Source: Begonia masoniana (lineage: Eukaryota; Streptophyta; Magnoliopsida; Cucurbitales; Begoniaceae). From it: 64,000 bases of DNA. The notes under the pieces are model-generated. The model did no database searches and was not told the DNA's origin. It was given only the letters and a program-made list of their open reading frames with translations. This document shows, piece after piece, positions 34,263-44,439 of this stretch (position 1 is the first letter of the stretch; every line of letters starts with the position of its first letter). The position numbers and the translations under genes are program-made. The DNA is taken from assembly GCA_022432975.1 (NCBI GenBank), contig CM039502.1:77403719-77467718 (forward strand). Reading direction: 5' to 3'.

Positions 34263-35365
34263 AAATAATACATTCTGGTTATTGGATGGCGTCCTATTAA
34301 CAATCACGAAGATTCTGTGAAAGAGAAAAATAAGGAAACAAGAATATTGGGAAAGTTATTGAAAAAGCTATAGGCACTTGCTTTTAGGAAATCTTTTATT
34401 TGGTAAGTCGTTTTGATGAGAATTTAGCCAGATCTGCTGGGCTTCGAGTTCCCATGATTAATGGGATGATTTTCTAATTTTTTAGGCGAAAATCTGATTT
34501 GTTGGAGATACTTTCCTAAAGTGTCACATAGAGTGTCACACAACCGAATTTGTTAAGATTTGTTTTCCTTAAATCTTCCGGCGTCATATCCAATTTGGTA
34601 ATTGTTCTGATTCGATGATATGGAAGTTACCTAAGGTTATTTAAAGCTTTCGTTTTCTGTGAAAGCCAATTGACGACGGAGTTTTGATTTTTGCGTGATA
34701 AGGTTTATTCGTTTTTTCGAGCCGTCGCTTTTCTTTCACTCCCAACGATTTTGTGTTTGGGTTTGTGATTGTTTTACACACTCTTCTTATGCTGTGGATT
34801 GCATCGATTTATTGAGTGTGTTAAGTATTGCGTCCTGAAGACAACCTGTTGGTGTTCCAGAGGGTATCCCAGGAGGCAATTTTCTTGTTCTTCATTGAAG
34901 CTCAATCTCGGGAGGAGGCTGCATCTGAACTAGGGAGGAGTTCTGTTTCTTAGACAAGGGGAGCTTGTCGTTCTTGATCGTGGCGAGGAGATCTTGCCAT
35001 AACACGGATTCCAGGAGGAATCAACAACGAGGGGATCTTGTTCTTATCTAGATCTCGGGAGAGGTCGTTCTAAAGTCGAGGGGATCTCGCAAAAACAGTT
35101 TCCTTGGGAAAGTTAGCTAGAGGCGGCGACAAAGATAAGAGGGAGTCTTTATTTGTATAAGTTCGATTGTCTTGTAACTTTGTGAACTCAAAGAAATATT
35201 TTTATATCTGGGCGTGGCCCCGCAGACGTAGGCTGGTTACCGAACTGCGTTAACAACCTTCTGTCTCATTTATTTCAGCATATTTATATTGTTCGTCATT
35301 GCATTCATTATCGGTGTCACCAGTAACACCCTGTGTGACACCGCATAACTAATCATAATCTTTCA
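34263..35365 (+). repeat. 3' LTR of element 3b (first ~117 bp missing)
   Basis: From AAATAATACATTCTGGTTAT it matches the 5' LTR from 29927 onward. The junction shares AAATAATA with neither side fully, so the deletion was probably joined at short homology. The LTR ends CTTTCA at 35365, next to the target duplication. Confidence 0.9.
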
Positions 35366-35979
35366 GATTCTCCTGAGCCAGTTTTCATGGCTTCTGTTCT
35401 CAACTCCGGCAACTTCGTTCTCTATGATGCAGATTCCAATATCATTTGGCAGAGCTTCGATCGCCCGATCAAAACCATTTTCCCCGGGCAACGTCTCCGC
35501 TCCGGCCAGAACCTCGTCTCCAGCGTCTCCAATTCCGATCAAATTAGTGGCAAATTTAGGCTATCGATGCAGATAGACGAAAACCTCATACTTTATCTAT
35601 TTGACGCTGAAGCAAGCCAGGAGTACGCTTACTGGTATACCGGAATGTACAACGCAGGACCCGACGTTAGTCTGAATCTGGATTCAAACGGTCAGCTTTA
35701 TCTTCTCAATTCAACCAATCAAACATTAAAAACATTAACGACAGAAACAACCTCTCCGATTACAAAAACTATCTCTACCGCGCCGCCATCGATCCCGGCG
35801 GAATACTTACAGTCTATTCCCACAGCAGTAAGCAAGACGACGATTGGTCAATCGATTGGGTTTCTTCCACGAATGGATGCGATTCAATGGGGCTCTGCGG
35901 CTTAAATTCTTTCTGTACTCTCGCCGGTCAAGAAACTTTCTGTCGATGTCTTCCCAAGTTCGTTTATGTCGATGAAAAC
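35366..35979 (+). pseudogene. G-type lectin receptor kinase copy 2, segment 2 (first copy)
   Basis: It continues from segment 1: PEPVFMASVLNSGNFVLYD, WQSFDRPIKTIFPGQRL and on into the EGF region, ending at VDEN. A single A is missing at NSTNQ (copy 3 has NSTKSN), so the frame is lost from about 35715. It ends where a TGTAAATGC LTR starts. Confidence 0.92.
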
Positions 35980-37187
35980 TGTAAATGCAAAGATTTGCAT
36001 ATGTGTTGGCATTTGATTTTTTGACAATTTATTATGAAAATAATATTTTATTCACAATTATTCAAATTGGTGATTTATTTCTTGGTGATCAAGAAATAGC
36101 TTATTCAAATTATTGGAAGGTATTATATGAGCAATCATGATGATTCTGTGGAAAAGAAAAATAAGGAAACAAGAATATTAGGGAAGTTATTTTCAAAAAC
36201 TTAAGGCACTTGTTTTTTGGAAAACTTCTATTTGGAAAGCAAATTTGATGAAGATTTGGTACGATTTGTTGGGCTTCGAGTTCCCATGATTAATGGGATG
36301 CTTTCCTGAATTTTTGGACGAATATCTGAGTTGTTACGTTTCCTAAAGTGTCACACGGTGTGTCCCACAACCGAATTTGTTAAGATTCGTTTTCCTTATT
36401 TCTTGCGGCATTAAATTTAATATGGTAACTGAACAGAATTGAAGATATGAAAGTTACCAATGTTATTTAAGGCTTTCGTTCTCTGAGAAAGCGGATTGAC
36501 GACGGAGTTTTGATTTACGCGTGAGGAGTTTTCTTCGTTTTTCCAAACCGTCGTTTTCTTTCACTCCCTACGTTTCTGCGTATGGGTTTGTGATTGTTTT
36601 ACACACTCAACCTAATCTGTGGATTTCATCGTTTTATTAAGTGTGTTGATTATTGCATCCGAAGACTTCGATCTGGTGTTCCAGGAGGTGTCCCAGGAGG
36701 CAATATTCTTTGTTCTTCATTGAAGCTCAATCTCAGGAGGAGGTTGTATCTGAACTCGGGAGGAGTTCTATTTTCAGACAAGCGGAACTTGTCGTTCTTG
36801 ATCTTGGGCGAGGGGATCTTGCCATAACACGGGTTTCGGGAGGACCAACAACGAGGGGATCTTGTTGTTATCTAGATCTCGGGAGAGGTCGTTCTAAAGT
36901 CGAGGGATCTCGCAAAAACAGTTTCCTTAGGAAAGTAGCTAGAGGCAGCGACAAAGATAAGAGTGAATCTTTATTTGTATAAGTCCGATTGTCTTGTAAC
37001 TTTGTGAACTCAAAGAAATATTTTTATATCTGGGCGTGGCCCCGCAGACGTAGGCTGGTTACCGAACTGCGGTTAACAACCTTCTGTCTCATTATTTCAG
37101 CATATTTATATTGTTCGTCATTGCATTCATTATCGGTGTCACCAGTAACACCCTGTGTGACACCGCATAACTAATCGTAATCTTTCA
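35980..37187 (+). repeat. Chimeric LTR between duplicated kinase fragments
   Basis: The first about 1,005 bp match the LTR at 37801-39014, down to shared rare variants (GAGTGAATCT). The last about 190 bp match the 3' LTR of element 3b instead (ACCGAACTGCG, TTATTTCAGC, GTCACCAGTAAC). There is no primer site or polypurine tract on either side; kinase sequence flanks it on both sides. Confidence 0.93.
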
Positions 37188-37800
37188 GATTCTCCTGAGC
37201 CAGTTTTCATGGCTTCTGTTCTCAACTCCGGCAACTTCGTTCTCTATGATGCAGATTCCAATATCATTTGGCAGAGCTTCGATCGCCCGATCAAAACCAT
37301 TTTCCCCGGGCAACGTCTCCGCTCCGGCCAGAACCTCGTCTCCAGCGTCTCCAATTCCGATCAAATTAGTGGCAAATTTAGGCTATCGATGCAGATAGAC
37401 GAAAACCTCATACTTTATCTATTTGACGCTGAAGCAAGCCAGGAGTACGCTTACTGGTATACCGGAATGTACAACGCAGGACCCGACGTTAGTCTGAATC
37501 TGGATTCAAACGGTCAGCTTTATCTTCTCAATTCAACCAATCAAACATTAAAAACATTAACGACAGAAACAACCTCTCCGATTACAAAAACTATCTCTAC
37601 CGCGCCGCCATCGATCCCGGCGGAATACTTACAGTCTATTCCCACAGCAGTAAGCAAGACGACGATTGGTCAATTGATTGGGTTTCTTCACGAATGGATG
37701 CGATTCAATGGGGCTCTGCGGCTTAAATTCTTTCTGTACTCTCGCCGGTCAAGAAACTTTCTGTCGATGTCTTCCCAAGTTCGTTTATGTCGATGAAAAC
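37188..37800 (+). pseudogene. G-type lectin receptor kinase copy 2, segment 2 (second, duplicated copy)
   Basis: Almost identical to 35366-35979, including the same missing A, with one further deleted base near 37688 and a C/T change near 37674. With the following LTR it forms the second unit of a direct tandem duplication (1,822 and 1,827 bp). Confidence 0.95.
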
Positions 37801-39014
37801 TGTAAATGCAAAGATTTGCATATGTGTTGGCATTTTATTTTTTGACAATTTATTATGAAAATAATATTTTATTCACAATTATTCAAATTGGTGATTTATT
37901 TCTTGGCTGATCAAGAAATAGCTTATTCAAATTATTGGAAGGTATTATATGAGCAATCATGATGATTCTGTGGAAAAGAAAAATAAGGAAACAAGAATAT
38001 TAGGGAAGTTATTTTCAAAAACTTAAGGCACTTGTTTTTTGGAAAACTTCTATTTGGAAAGCAAATTTGATGAAGATTTGGTACGATTTGTTGGGCTTCG
38101 AGTTCCCATGATTAATGGGATGCTTTCCTGAATTTTTGGACGAATATCTGAGTTGTTACGTTTCCTAAAGTGTCACACGGTGTGTCCCACAACCGAATTT
38201 GTTAAGATTCGTTTTCCTTATTTCTTGCGGCATTAAATTTAATATGGTAACTGAACAGAATTGAAGATATGAAAGTTACCAATGTTATTTAAGGCTTTCG
38301 TTCTCTGAGAAAGCGGATTGACGACGGAGTTTTGATTTTACGCGTGAGGAGGTTTTCTTCGTTTTTCCAAACCGTCGATTTTCTTTCACTCCCTACGTTT
38401 CTGCGTATGGGTTTGTGATTGTTTTACACACTCAACCTAATCTGTGGATTTCATCGTTTTATTAAGTGTGTTGATTATTGCATCCGAAGACTTCGATCTG
38501 GTGTTCCAGGAGGTGTCCCAGGAGGCAATATTCTTTGTTCTTCATTGAAGCTCAATCTCAGGAGGAGGTTGTATCTGAACTCGGGAGGAGTTCTATTTTC
38601 AGACAAGGGGAACTTGTCGTTCTTGATCTTGGGCGAGGGGATCTTGCCATAACACGGGTTTCGGGAGGAACCAACAACGAGGGGATCTTGTTGTTATCTA
38701 GATCTCGGGAGAGGTCGTTCTAAAGTCGAGGGATCTCGCAAAAACAGTTTCCTTGGGAAAGTTAGCTAGAGGCAGCGACAAAGATAAGAGTGAATCTTTA
38801 TTTGTATAAGTCCGATTGTCTTGTAATTTCGTGAACTCAAAGAAATGTTTTTATATCTGGGCGTGGCCCCGCAGACGTAGGCTGGTTGCCGAACTGCGTT
38901 AACAACCTCCTGTCTCATTTATTTCTGCATTTTTATATTGTCCATCATTGCATTAAAAATCGATGTCACACGAGGATCCTTGTGTGACATCGCATAACTG
39001 ATCTTAAACTTTCA
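37801..39014 (+). repeat. 5' LTR of element 2
   Basis: The 1,214-bp LTR starts TGTAAATGCAAAGATTTGC and ends TAAACTTTCA. It carries the best example of the terminal palindrome: CGATGTCACAC (38961-38971) and GTGTGACATCG (38982-38992). Confidence 0.93.
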
Positions 39015-39084
39015 ATTGGTATCAGAGAGGGTCGCTTCTGTTTCTTAAGCGGGATCCGCGGGATAAGATCATAGTTCGTGTGCG

Positions 39085-40063
39085 ATGGATTCTATGAAAG
39101 AAAGAGGTTCTATAATGCGTCTACCATTGTTGGATGTGAGTAATTATGCTTATTGGAAGGAAAGGATAAGGGCATTCATTAAAGCAATTGACGAGAAGGC
39201 TTGGAGATCTATTTTAACAGGTTGGAATCCTCCAATGAATACTGATGCAGATGGTGTTATTTCTCCTAAGCCGGAAAAAAATTGGTTGGTAAATGAGGAT
39301 GCTTTGGCAAATAGTAATTCGAAAGCTCTCAATGCTATCTTCAATGGCGTTGATCCAATACAGTTCAGACTCATCTCCACATGCGAATCGGCAAAGAGGG
39401 CATGAGAAATTCTTCAAACCACCTATGAAGGAACGTCTATGGTAAAGTTGTCTAAAATGCAAATGTTAACCACTTGATTTGAGAATCTGAAGATGCAGGA
39501 AGATGAGACTATCGGCGAGTTCAACGCCAAACTATGTGACATAGCAAATGAAGCGTTTGCTCTCTGTGAGATGATTTCCGAAGAAAAACTTGTGCGAAAA
39601 ACTCTACGGTCTTTGCCACAAAGATTTTCTTATAAAGTTACTGCCATTGAAGAAGCCAAAGATGTGTCTAAAATGAAGCTAGAAGAGTTGATGGGATCAC
39701 TCAGAACTTTCGAAATGAATCTTGGAGGAGAGACCGAAAATAAGAAGGCAAAGAGAGTTTCTTTGAAAATAGAGGTACAGAATTACAACCAGCATGATGA
39801 AGATGACTTGGAGGAATCACTAGCCCTGCTTTCGAAGAATTTCAGCAGAGTTATGAAGAGATTTGAAAGAAATACTCGCGGTGTCAAGCAGGGTGTCACA
39901 CACTTCAAAAATGGTTCTTCAAGCAACAAGAAGCAGAGAGAAGAAACTAATGTGTCTGATCAACCATTAAAGAATAAAGGTATTCAGTGCAAAGAATGTG
40001 AAGGATTTTGGCATATATAGGCAGAATGTGCTAATACCTTGAAGAAAAAGATGAATTCTCTAA
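39085..40063 (+). pseudogene. gag: Element 2 gag, N-terminal part
   Basis: Starts MDSMKERGSIMRLPLLDV. In-frame stops are TGA for Trp at 39403-39405, TGA for Arg at 39475-39477 and TAG at 40018-40020, in the knuckle CKECEGFWHI (the glycine before His is also changed to Trp). An extra T near 40098 shifts the frame, and the rest of gag continues in frame with pol. Confidence 0.87.
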
Positions 40064-42587
40064 ATGCAACCTGGAGTGAGGATGAGTCAGAAAACTGAAG
40101 ATAAATTTCAGAGCAATCATGTGGTGCTTGCTGGAAAGGTAGAACATGAAGAAAACAGTGGTGTTATACACAGTGTCACAGATGGTTTTTCTAATAATAG
40201 TGATGAAGACGAAGAACCAGTCACAGAAGAAGATCTTATTGGTGAATATAAGTTTCTGCATGAGAAATGGACTGAGCTTGTTAAAGTAAATCAACTTCTA
40301 CACGCACAGATTATAAATTTGAAGGATGAGAAGAACAATCTTCAAAATGTTATTGATGATTTGGAGACAAAGCTAAAAGCAAGTCAAGATGAAGCTAATG
40401 ATCTAACCATTGAGATAAGCCTCATGAAGAAAAATGTCAAAATGTTGAATTCGGGTTCTTCTGATCTAGATGATATTTTAAATATCGGCAAATCAAGCGT
40501 AAATCGTTTTGGATTGGGATTCAAAGGCGAAAGTTCAGGTTCAAAAACTGTAGCAGTAAAGGAAAACCGCTCTGTGATGAAGTTCGTAAAGGGAAACTCA
40601 GTGTTACAGCCAGTGTCGCAGCCGGTGTCACAGCCAGTGTTAGCACCGAGATTTGATTACAAAGGGAAGCACGTTGCAAACAGAACTTCTAGAATTGACA
40701 GAAAATCAAATTCCTATGACTCCTATCGTGCCTCAAGCAGTAAAGGTAACAAATATGTCACTGTATGTCATTATTACCAACGCCGAGGTCATATTCACCC
40801 TAAATGTTTTACTTATCTTGCTGACTTAAGATTGGGTACTGTTAGAAATGCCTCTTCCTACAGATTCCCGTATCAGAAATGGGTGATGAAATCAAATTTG
40901 AAGTGTTATGTTACACATCTTTCACTAAAGGCAATCAGAACTAATTCATGGTATTTTGATAGTGGCTGTTCTAGACATATGACAGGTGAAGAGAGATACT
41001 TGAAGGATATTGTACCTGAATCCGTGGGAAAAGTTACATTCGGCAATGGTGTCACATCGGATGTCATTGGCAGGGGAACGTTGAATGTTCCTGGTTTACC
41101 AAAGTTGAGTAATGTTTTATTGGTAAATGGTTTGAAGTCCACCCTAATCAGTATTAGCCAGCTTTGTGATCAAGATCTGAATGTGCAATTTATGAGTGAA
41201 AGATGTGTTGTGTCCGATCAAAACAAAAATTGTGTTATTGAAGGAGTTAGATCATTGGACAATTGTTATCTTATTTATTCCTCGTTTACCTGCCTTCAGT
41301 CGAGTATGGAAGACACTTTCTTATGGCATAGAAAGTGGGGACATGTTAATTTCAGAATGCTAGAGAAGCTTATTTCGAAAGGTGCTGTCCGAGGAATTCC
41401 TGAATTAAAATTTGATGAAGAAAAATTATGCGGACCATGTCAAATCGGAAAGCAAACCAAGGTGTCACACCCAATGTTCCAGTCATCCACGACTACCCGT
41501 GTGCTTGAACTGCTCCACGTGGATCTAATGGGGCCAATGCTTGTTGAAAGTATTGGCGGAAACCGGTATGCCTTCGTTACTGTTGATGATTTTTCACGCT
41601 ATACATGGGTGGAGTTTCTAAGAGAAAAGTCCGACACTTTTAAAGTTTTCAAATCAATGTGCATTCGTCTCCAACGGAAAAAAGATTGTGTTATTATGAA
41701 GATCATATGTATCCGAAGTGACCATGGAAGAGAGTTTGAAAATTCTGAATTCTTGGATTTCTGTAAACATCTCAGAATTGCTCATGAATTCTCGGCACCA
41801 AAAAGTCCTCAACAAAACGGAGTCGTTGAAAGGAAGAATCGTACATTGGCAGAGATGACTCGAGTAATGCTACATGAAAGAGATGTTCCTCAAAAATTTT
41901 GGGCTGAGGCTATGAATACAGCTTGTTATACCATTAATCGGGTGTATCTCCACGGCAAAACTTCTATGACACCCTATGAGATATGGAAAGGTAAAACTTC
42001 AAATCTTAATTATTTTCATTTGTTTGGCAGTCTCTGCTTTGTGTTGAATGACAAGGAACACAGGGGGAAACTTGATCCCAAGAGTGATGAGACAATCTTT
42101 CTCGGTTATGCTACAAATAGTCGTGCCTATCGGTTTTGCAACAAAAGAACTCGAACTGTCATCGAATCTGCAAATGTTCAGGTAGACGACTCTCTGGACA
42201 CAACTCATAATTCAACAGATGATGCAGACCAAATTTTAAATAATGAAGGCACTAGTGTTCCACCCGGTGTCACAAAGGGTGTCTCAGGCGGTGTCCCATA
42301 TCAAACAGAGACTGTTGATGAAGTAGAAGCTGATATCACACACAACAGACAACCATTACACGTGTTCAGAAGAATCATCCTACAGATGAGATTATTGGTG
42401 GTCTGAATGATGGTATACGAACCAGAGATAAGCCGATGGTGAATTATCGAGACATGATCCAAACTGGCATGCTTTACATCAACGATTGAGCCAAAGAATG
42501 TGAAAGAAGCATTGCTAGATGAGTACTGGATAGGAGCTATGCAAGAAGAACTCAGCCAATTCTCCCGAAATCAAGTTTGGGACTTAG
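40064..42587 (+). pseudogene. pol: Element 2 gag C-terminus fused to protease and integrase
   Basis: One open frame (to 42406) runs from the gag coiled coil through the second knuckle-like CHYYQRRGHIHPKC (second Cys is Tyr) into protease (YFDSGCSRHMTGEER) and integrase (DLMGPMLVESIGGNR, SDHGREFENSEF, VVERKNRTL). This shows directly that gag and pol share one frame in this family. A one-base deletion near 42357 shifts the frame before RT. Confidence 0.9.
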
Positions 42588-42760
42588 TTAAATGCCTTTG
42601 TTTATATGTCAAATGCCTTTGTTAACGTTTCTAATCATACGAAAAAAAAAAGTAATGTTATTTTTATTTTTTATTACACTTTTAAACATGATTGGTGAAG
42701 TGTCAAACAATAATTAGTGTAATAAATATAATTAATTAACTATCCATATAATTTATTATA
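42588..42760 (-). other. 3' flank of kinase copy 3 at the copia junction
   Basis: The segment is homologous (reverse complement) to 15473-15590 beside copy 1. It contains the short direct repeat AAATGCCTTTGTT at 42591 and 42611. The last nine bases, TTTATTATA, are the left target duplication of the Mutator-like element. Confidence 0.65.
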
Positions 42761-43824
42761 GGGTAAAGTGCAATTTGGCCCCTACAACTAGGTAAAATAA
42801 GCAATTTACAACGTAAACTTGAATAATAGGCAAGAACAACCTTAATGTATTGATAATGGTCAATATGGCCCCTACCGTCATATTTTCCATCAAAAAGTAA
42901 TATTTTTTCACTTGTTCATTTTTTTCCCGAAATGCCCCTCACTAGACCGAACCGAACCGGACTGGTTCAATTAATTGCACTTTGATTTTTTATTTTTTTT
43001 AATTCTATTCATCTATCTTCTCTTTTCAGAGAAATAAGATTTAAAAAAAAATAAATAAATAAGAGTGAAATTAGCTGAACCGGTCTGATCCGGTTCGCTC
43101 CAGTAAGGGGCATTTCGGAAAAAAAAAAAGAATAAGTGAAAAAATGTTATTTTTTATAGAAAATATAACGGTATGGGCCATATTGCCCATTATCAATACA
43201 CTAAGGTTGTTCTTGCCTATTATTTAAGTTTACGGTGTAAATTGCCCATTTCACCTAGTTGTAGGGGCCAAATTGCACTTTTCCCAAGTTTACGGTGTAA
43301 ATTGCCCATTTCACCTAGTTGTAGGAGCCAAATTGCACTTTTCCCAAGTTTACGGTGTAAATTGCCCATTTCACCTAGTTGTAGGAGCCAAATTGCACTT
43401 TTCCCAAGTTTACGGTGTAAATTGCCCATTTCACCTAGTTGTAGGAGCCAAATTGCACTTTTCCCAAGTTTACGGTGTAAATTGCCCATTTCACCTAGTT
43501 GTAGGAGCCAAATTGCACTTTTCCCAAGTTTACGGTGTAAATTGCCCATTTCACCTAGTTGTAGGGGCCAAATTGCACTTTTCCCAAGTTTACGGTGTAA
43601 ATTGCCCATTTCACCTAGTTGTAGGAGCCAAATTGCACTTTTCCCAAGTTTACGGTGTAAATTGCCCATTTCACCTAGTTGTAGGGGCCAAATTGCACTT
43701 TTCCCAAGTTTACGGTGTAAATTGCCCATTTCACCTAGTTGTAGGGGCCAAATTGCACTTTTCCCAAGTTTACGGTGTAAATTGCCCATTTCACCTAGTT
43801 GTAGGAGCCAAATTGCACTTACCC
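42761..43824. mobile_element. Mutator-like foldback element with 9-bp target duplication
   Basis: The ends are GGGTAAAGTGCAATTTGG and its inverse CCAAATTGCACTTACCC. They are flanked by the perfect 9-bp duplication TTTATTATA (42752-42760 and 43825-43833), the size made by Mutator transposases. The inverted arms extend for about 200 bp and include CAAGAACAACC, GGCCCCTAC and CGAAATGCCCC with their complements. No transposase is encoded. The site is empty in the paralogous flank at 15473-15481. Confidence 0.85.
43227..43824. repeat. 60-bp tandem array of the foldback element's terminal sequence
   Basis: About ten units have a period of exactly 60 bp. Each contains GTTTACGGTGTAAATTGCCC, then TTTCACCTAGTTGTAGG and CCAAATTGCACTT. 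Units differ at essentially one base (GGGGCC or GGAGCC), so the expansion is young. The unit is the terminal part of the right arm, so the element carries many copies of its own end on one side only. Confidence 0.95.
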
Positions 43825-43833
43825 TTTATTATA

Positions 43834-44439
43834 TTAATTAAATCTTAATTACACTAATAATTATTTGTTATGTCAACAAATGTGATTAGAGAATAAATAT
43901 AACGTCCACTAATGTTCCCGATACATAAATATCTATTTGGGTCGGAGCCCGCACAAATTTATTATCGAAAGCGCAAAACGCAATATACTAGATAAGGACA
44001 GAAACTTTACTTATAAATCATATATTTTCTACTTTACCAAATGATATAAAATTGTACACTTCCACTAGTATAAACTAGATCATCACACTAAAACGTCCCG
44101 TCTTCTCAAGGCGGACTAGATGAAACATTGTTCGAAAAAAAAAAATTATTTTATTTTATCAATTTCGTCGTATTACAAGCCTTTGGGTATGAACCTATCA
44201 AAATTTGACTACCCAAATTAAAATTAGATTTTGTTAGAGCAATTTCTTATTTTTGAAAACAATAGAGGGTTGAACATAGGTAAAGCTTTAGAGATGCAAG
44301 AAATGGTTTGTAATTTTGGATAATCACAGAAGAGATTATGTATTTGAATGGATTGTTAATTCATTAAATTTTGAATTAAAATAATAAATTATTTTTTATA
44401 ATTTTTACATTAATTGCACTATCATTTCCCCAAGGCCAA
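43834..44439 (-). other. 3' flank of the intact kinase
   Basis: No gene. It is paralogous (inverted) to about 13255-13581 and 15333-15470. CAAAACGC at 43974-43981 is the empty site corresponding to the hAT-like insertion beside copy 1. Confidence 0.75.

Larger units (their letters stand above)
29812..35365 (+). mobile_element. Sirevirus-like copia element 3b (RT deleted), target duplication GATTC
   Basis: The element is inserted in kinase copy 2 with a perfect 5-bp duplication GATTC (29807-29811 and 35366-35370). It holds a 5' LTR (29812-31004), a primer site (TGGTATCAAAGC), gag, protease and integrase. At about 34262 the internal sequence jumps into the 3' LTR at a point corresponding to about LTR base 117. 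So RT, RNase H, the 3' ORF and the start of the 3' LTR are deleted. Confidence 0.93.
37801..42587 (+). mobile_element. Sirevirus-like copia element 2 (3' truncated)
   Basis: It consists of a 5' LTR (37801-39014), the primer site TGGTATCAGAGA..., gag, protease, integrase and the first codons of the RT region. It stops at 42587 within the segment encoding QVWDLV and is replaced by the 3' flank of kinase copy 3. The rest of the element is missing. Confidence 0.92.

Noticed and set aside
36594..36982. Small frames in LTRs encoding GVPGGVPGG-type peptides
   Set aside because: They lie in LTR sequence, are not kept open between LTR copies, and reflect the repeated GGTGTYCCA motif.
43173..43848. 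Long open frames on both strands with a repeated peptide
   Set aside because: They come from a 60-bp repeat whose period is a multiple of three. Opening on both strands and in two frames is automatic.
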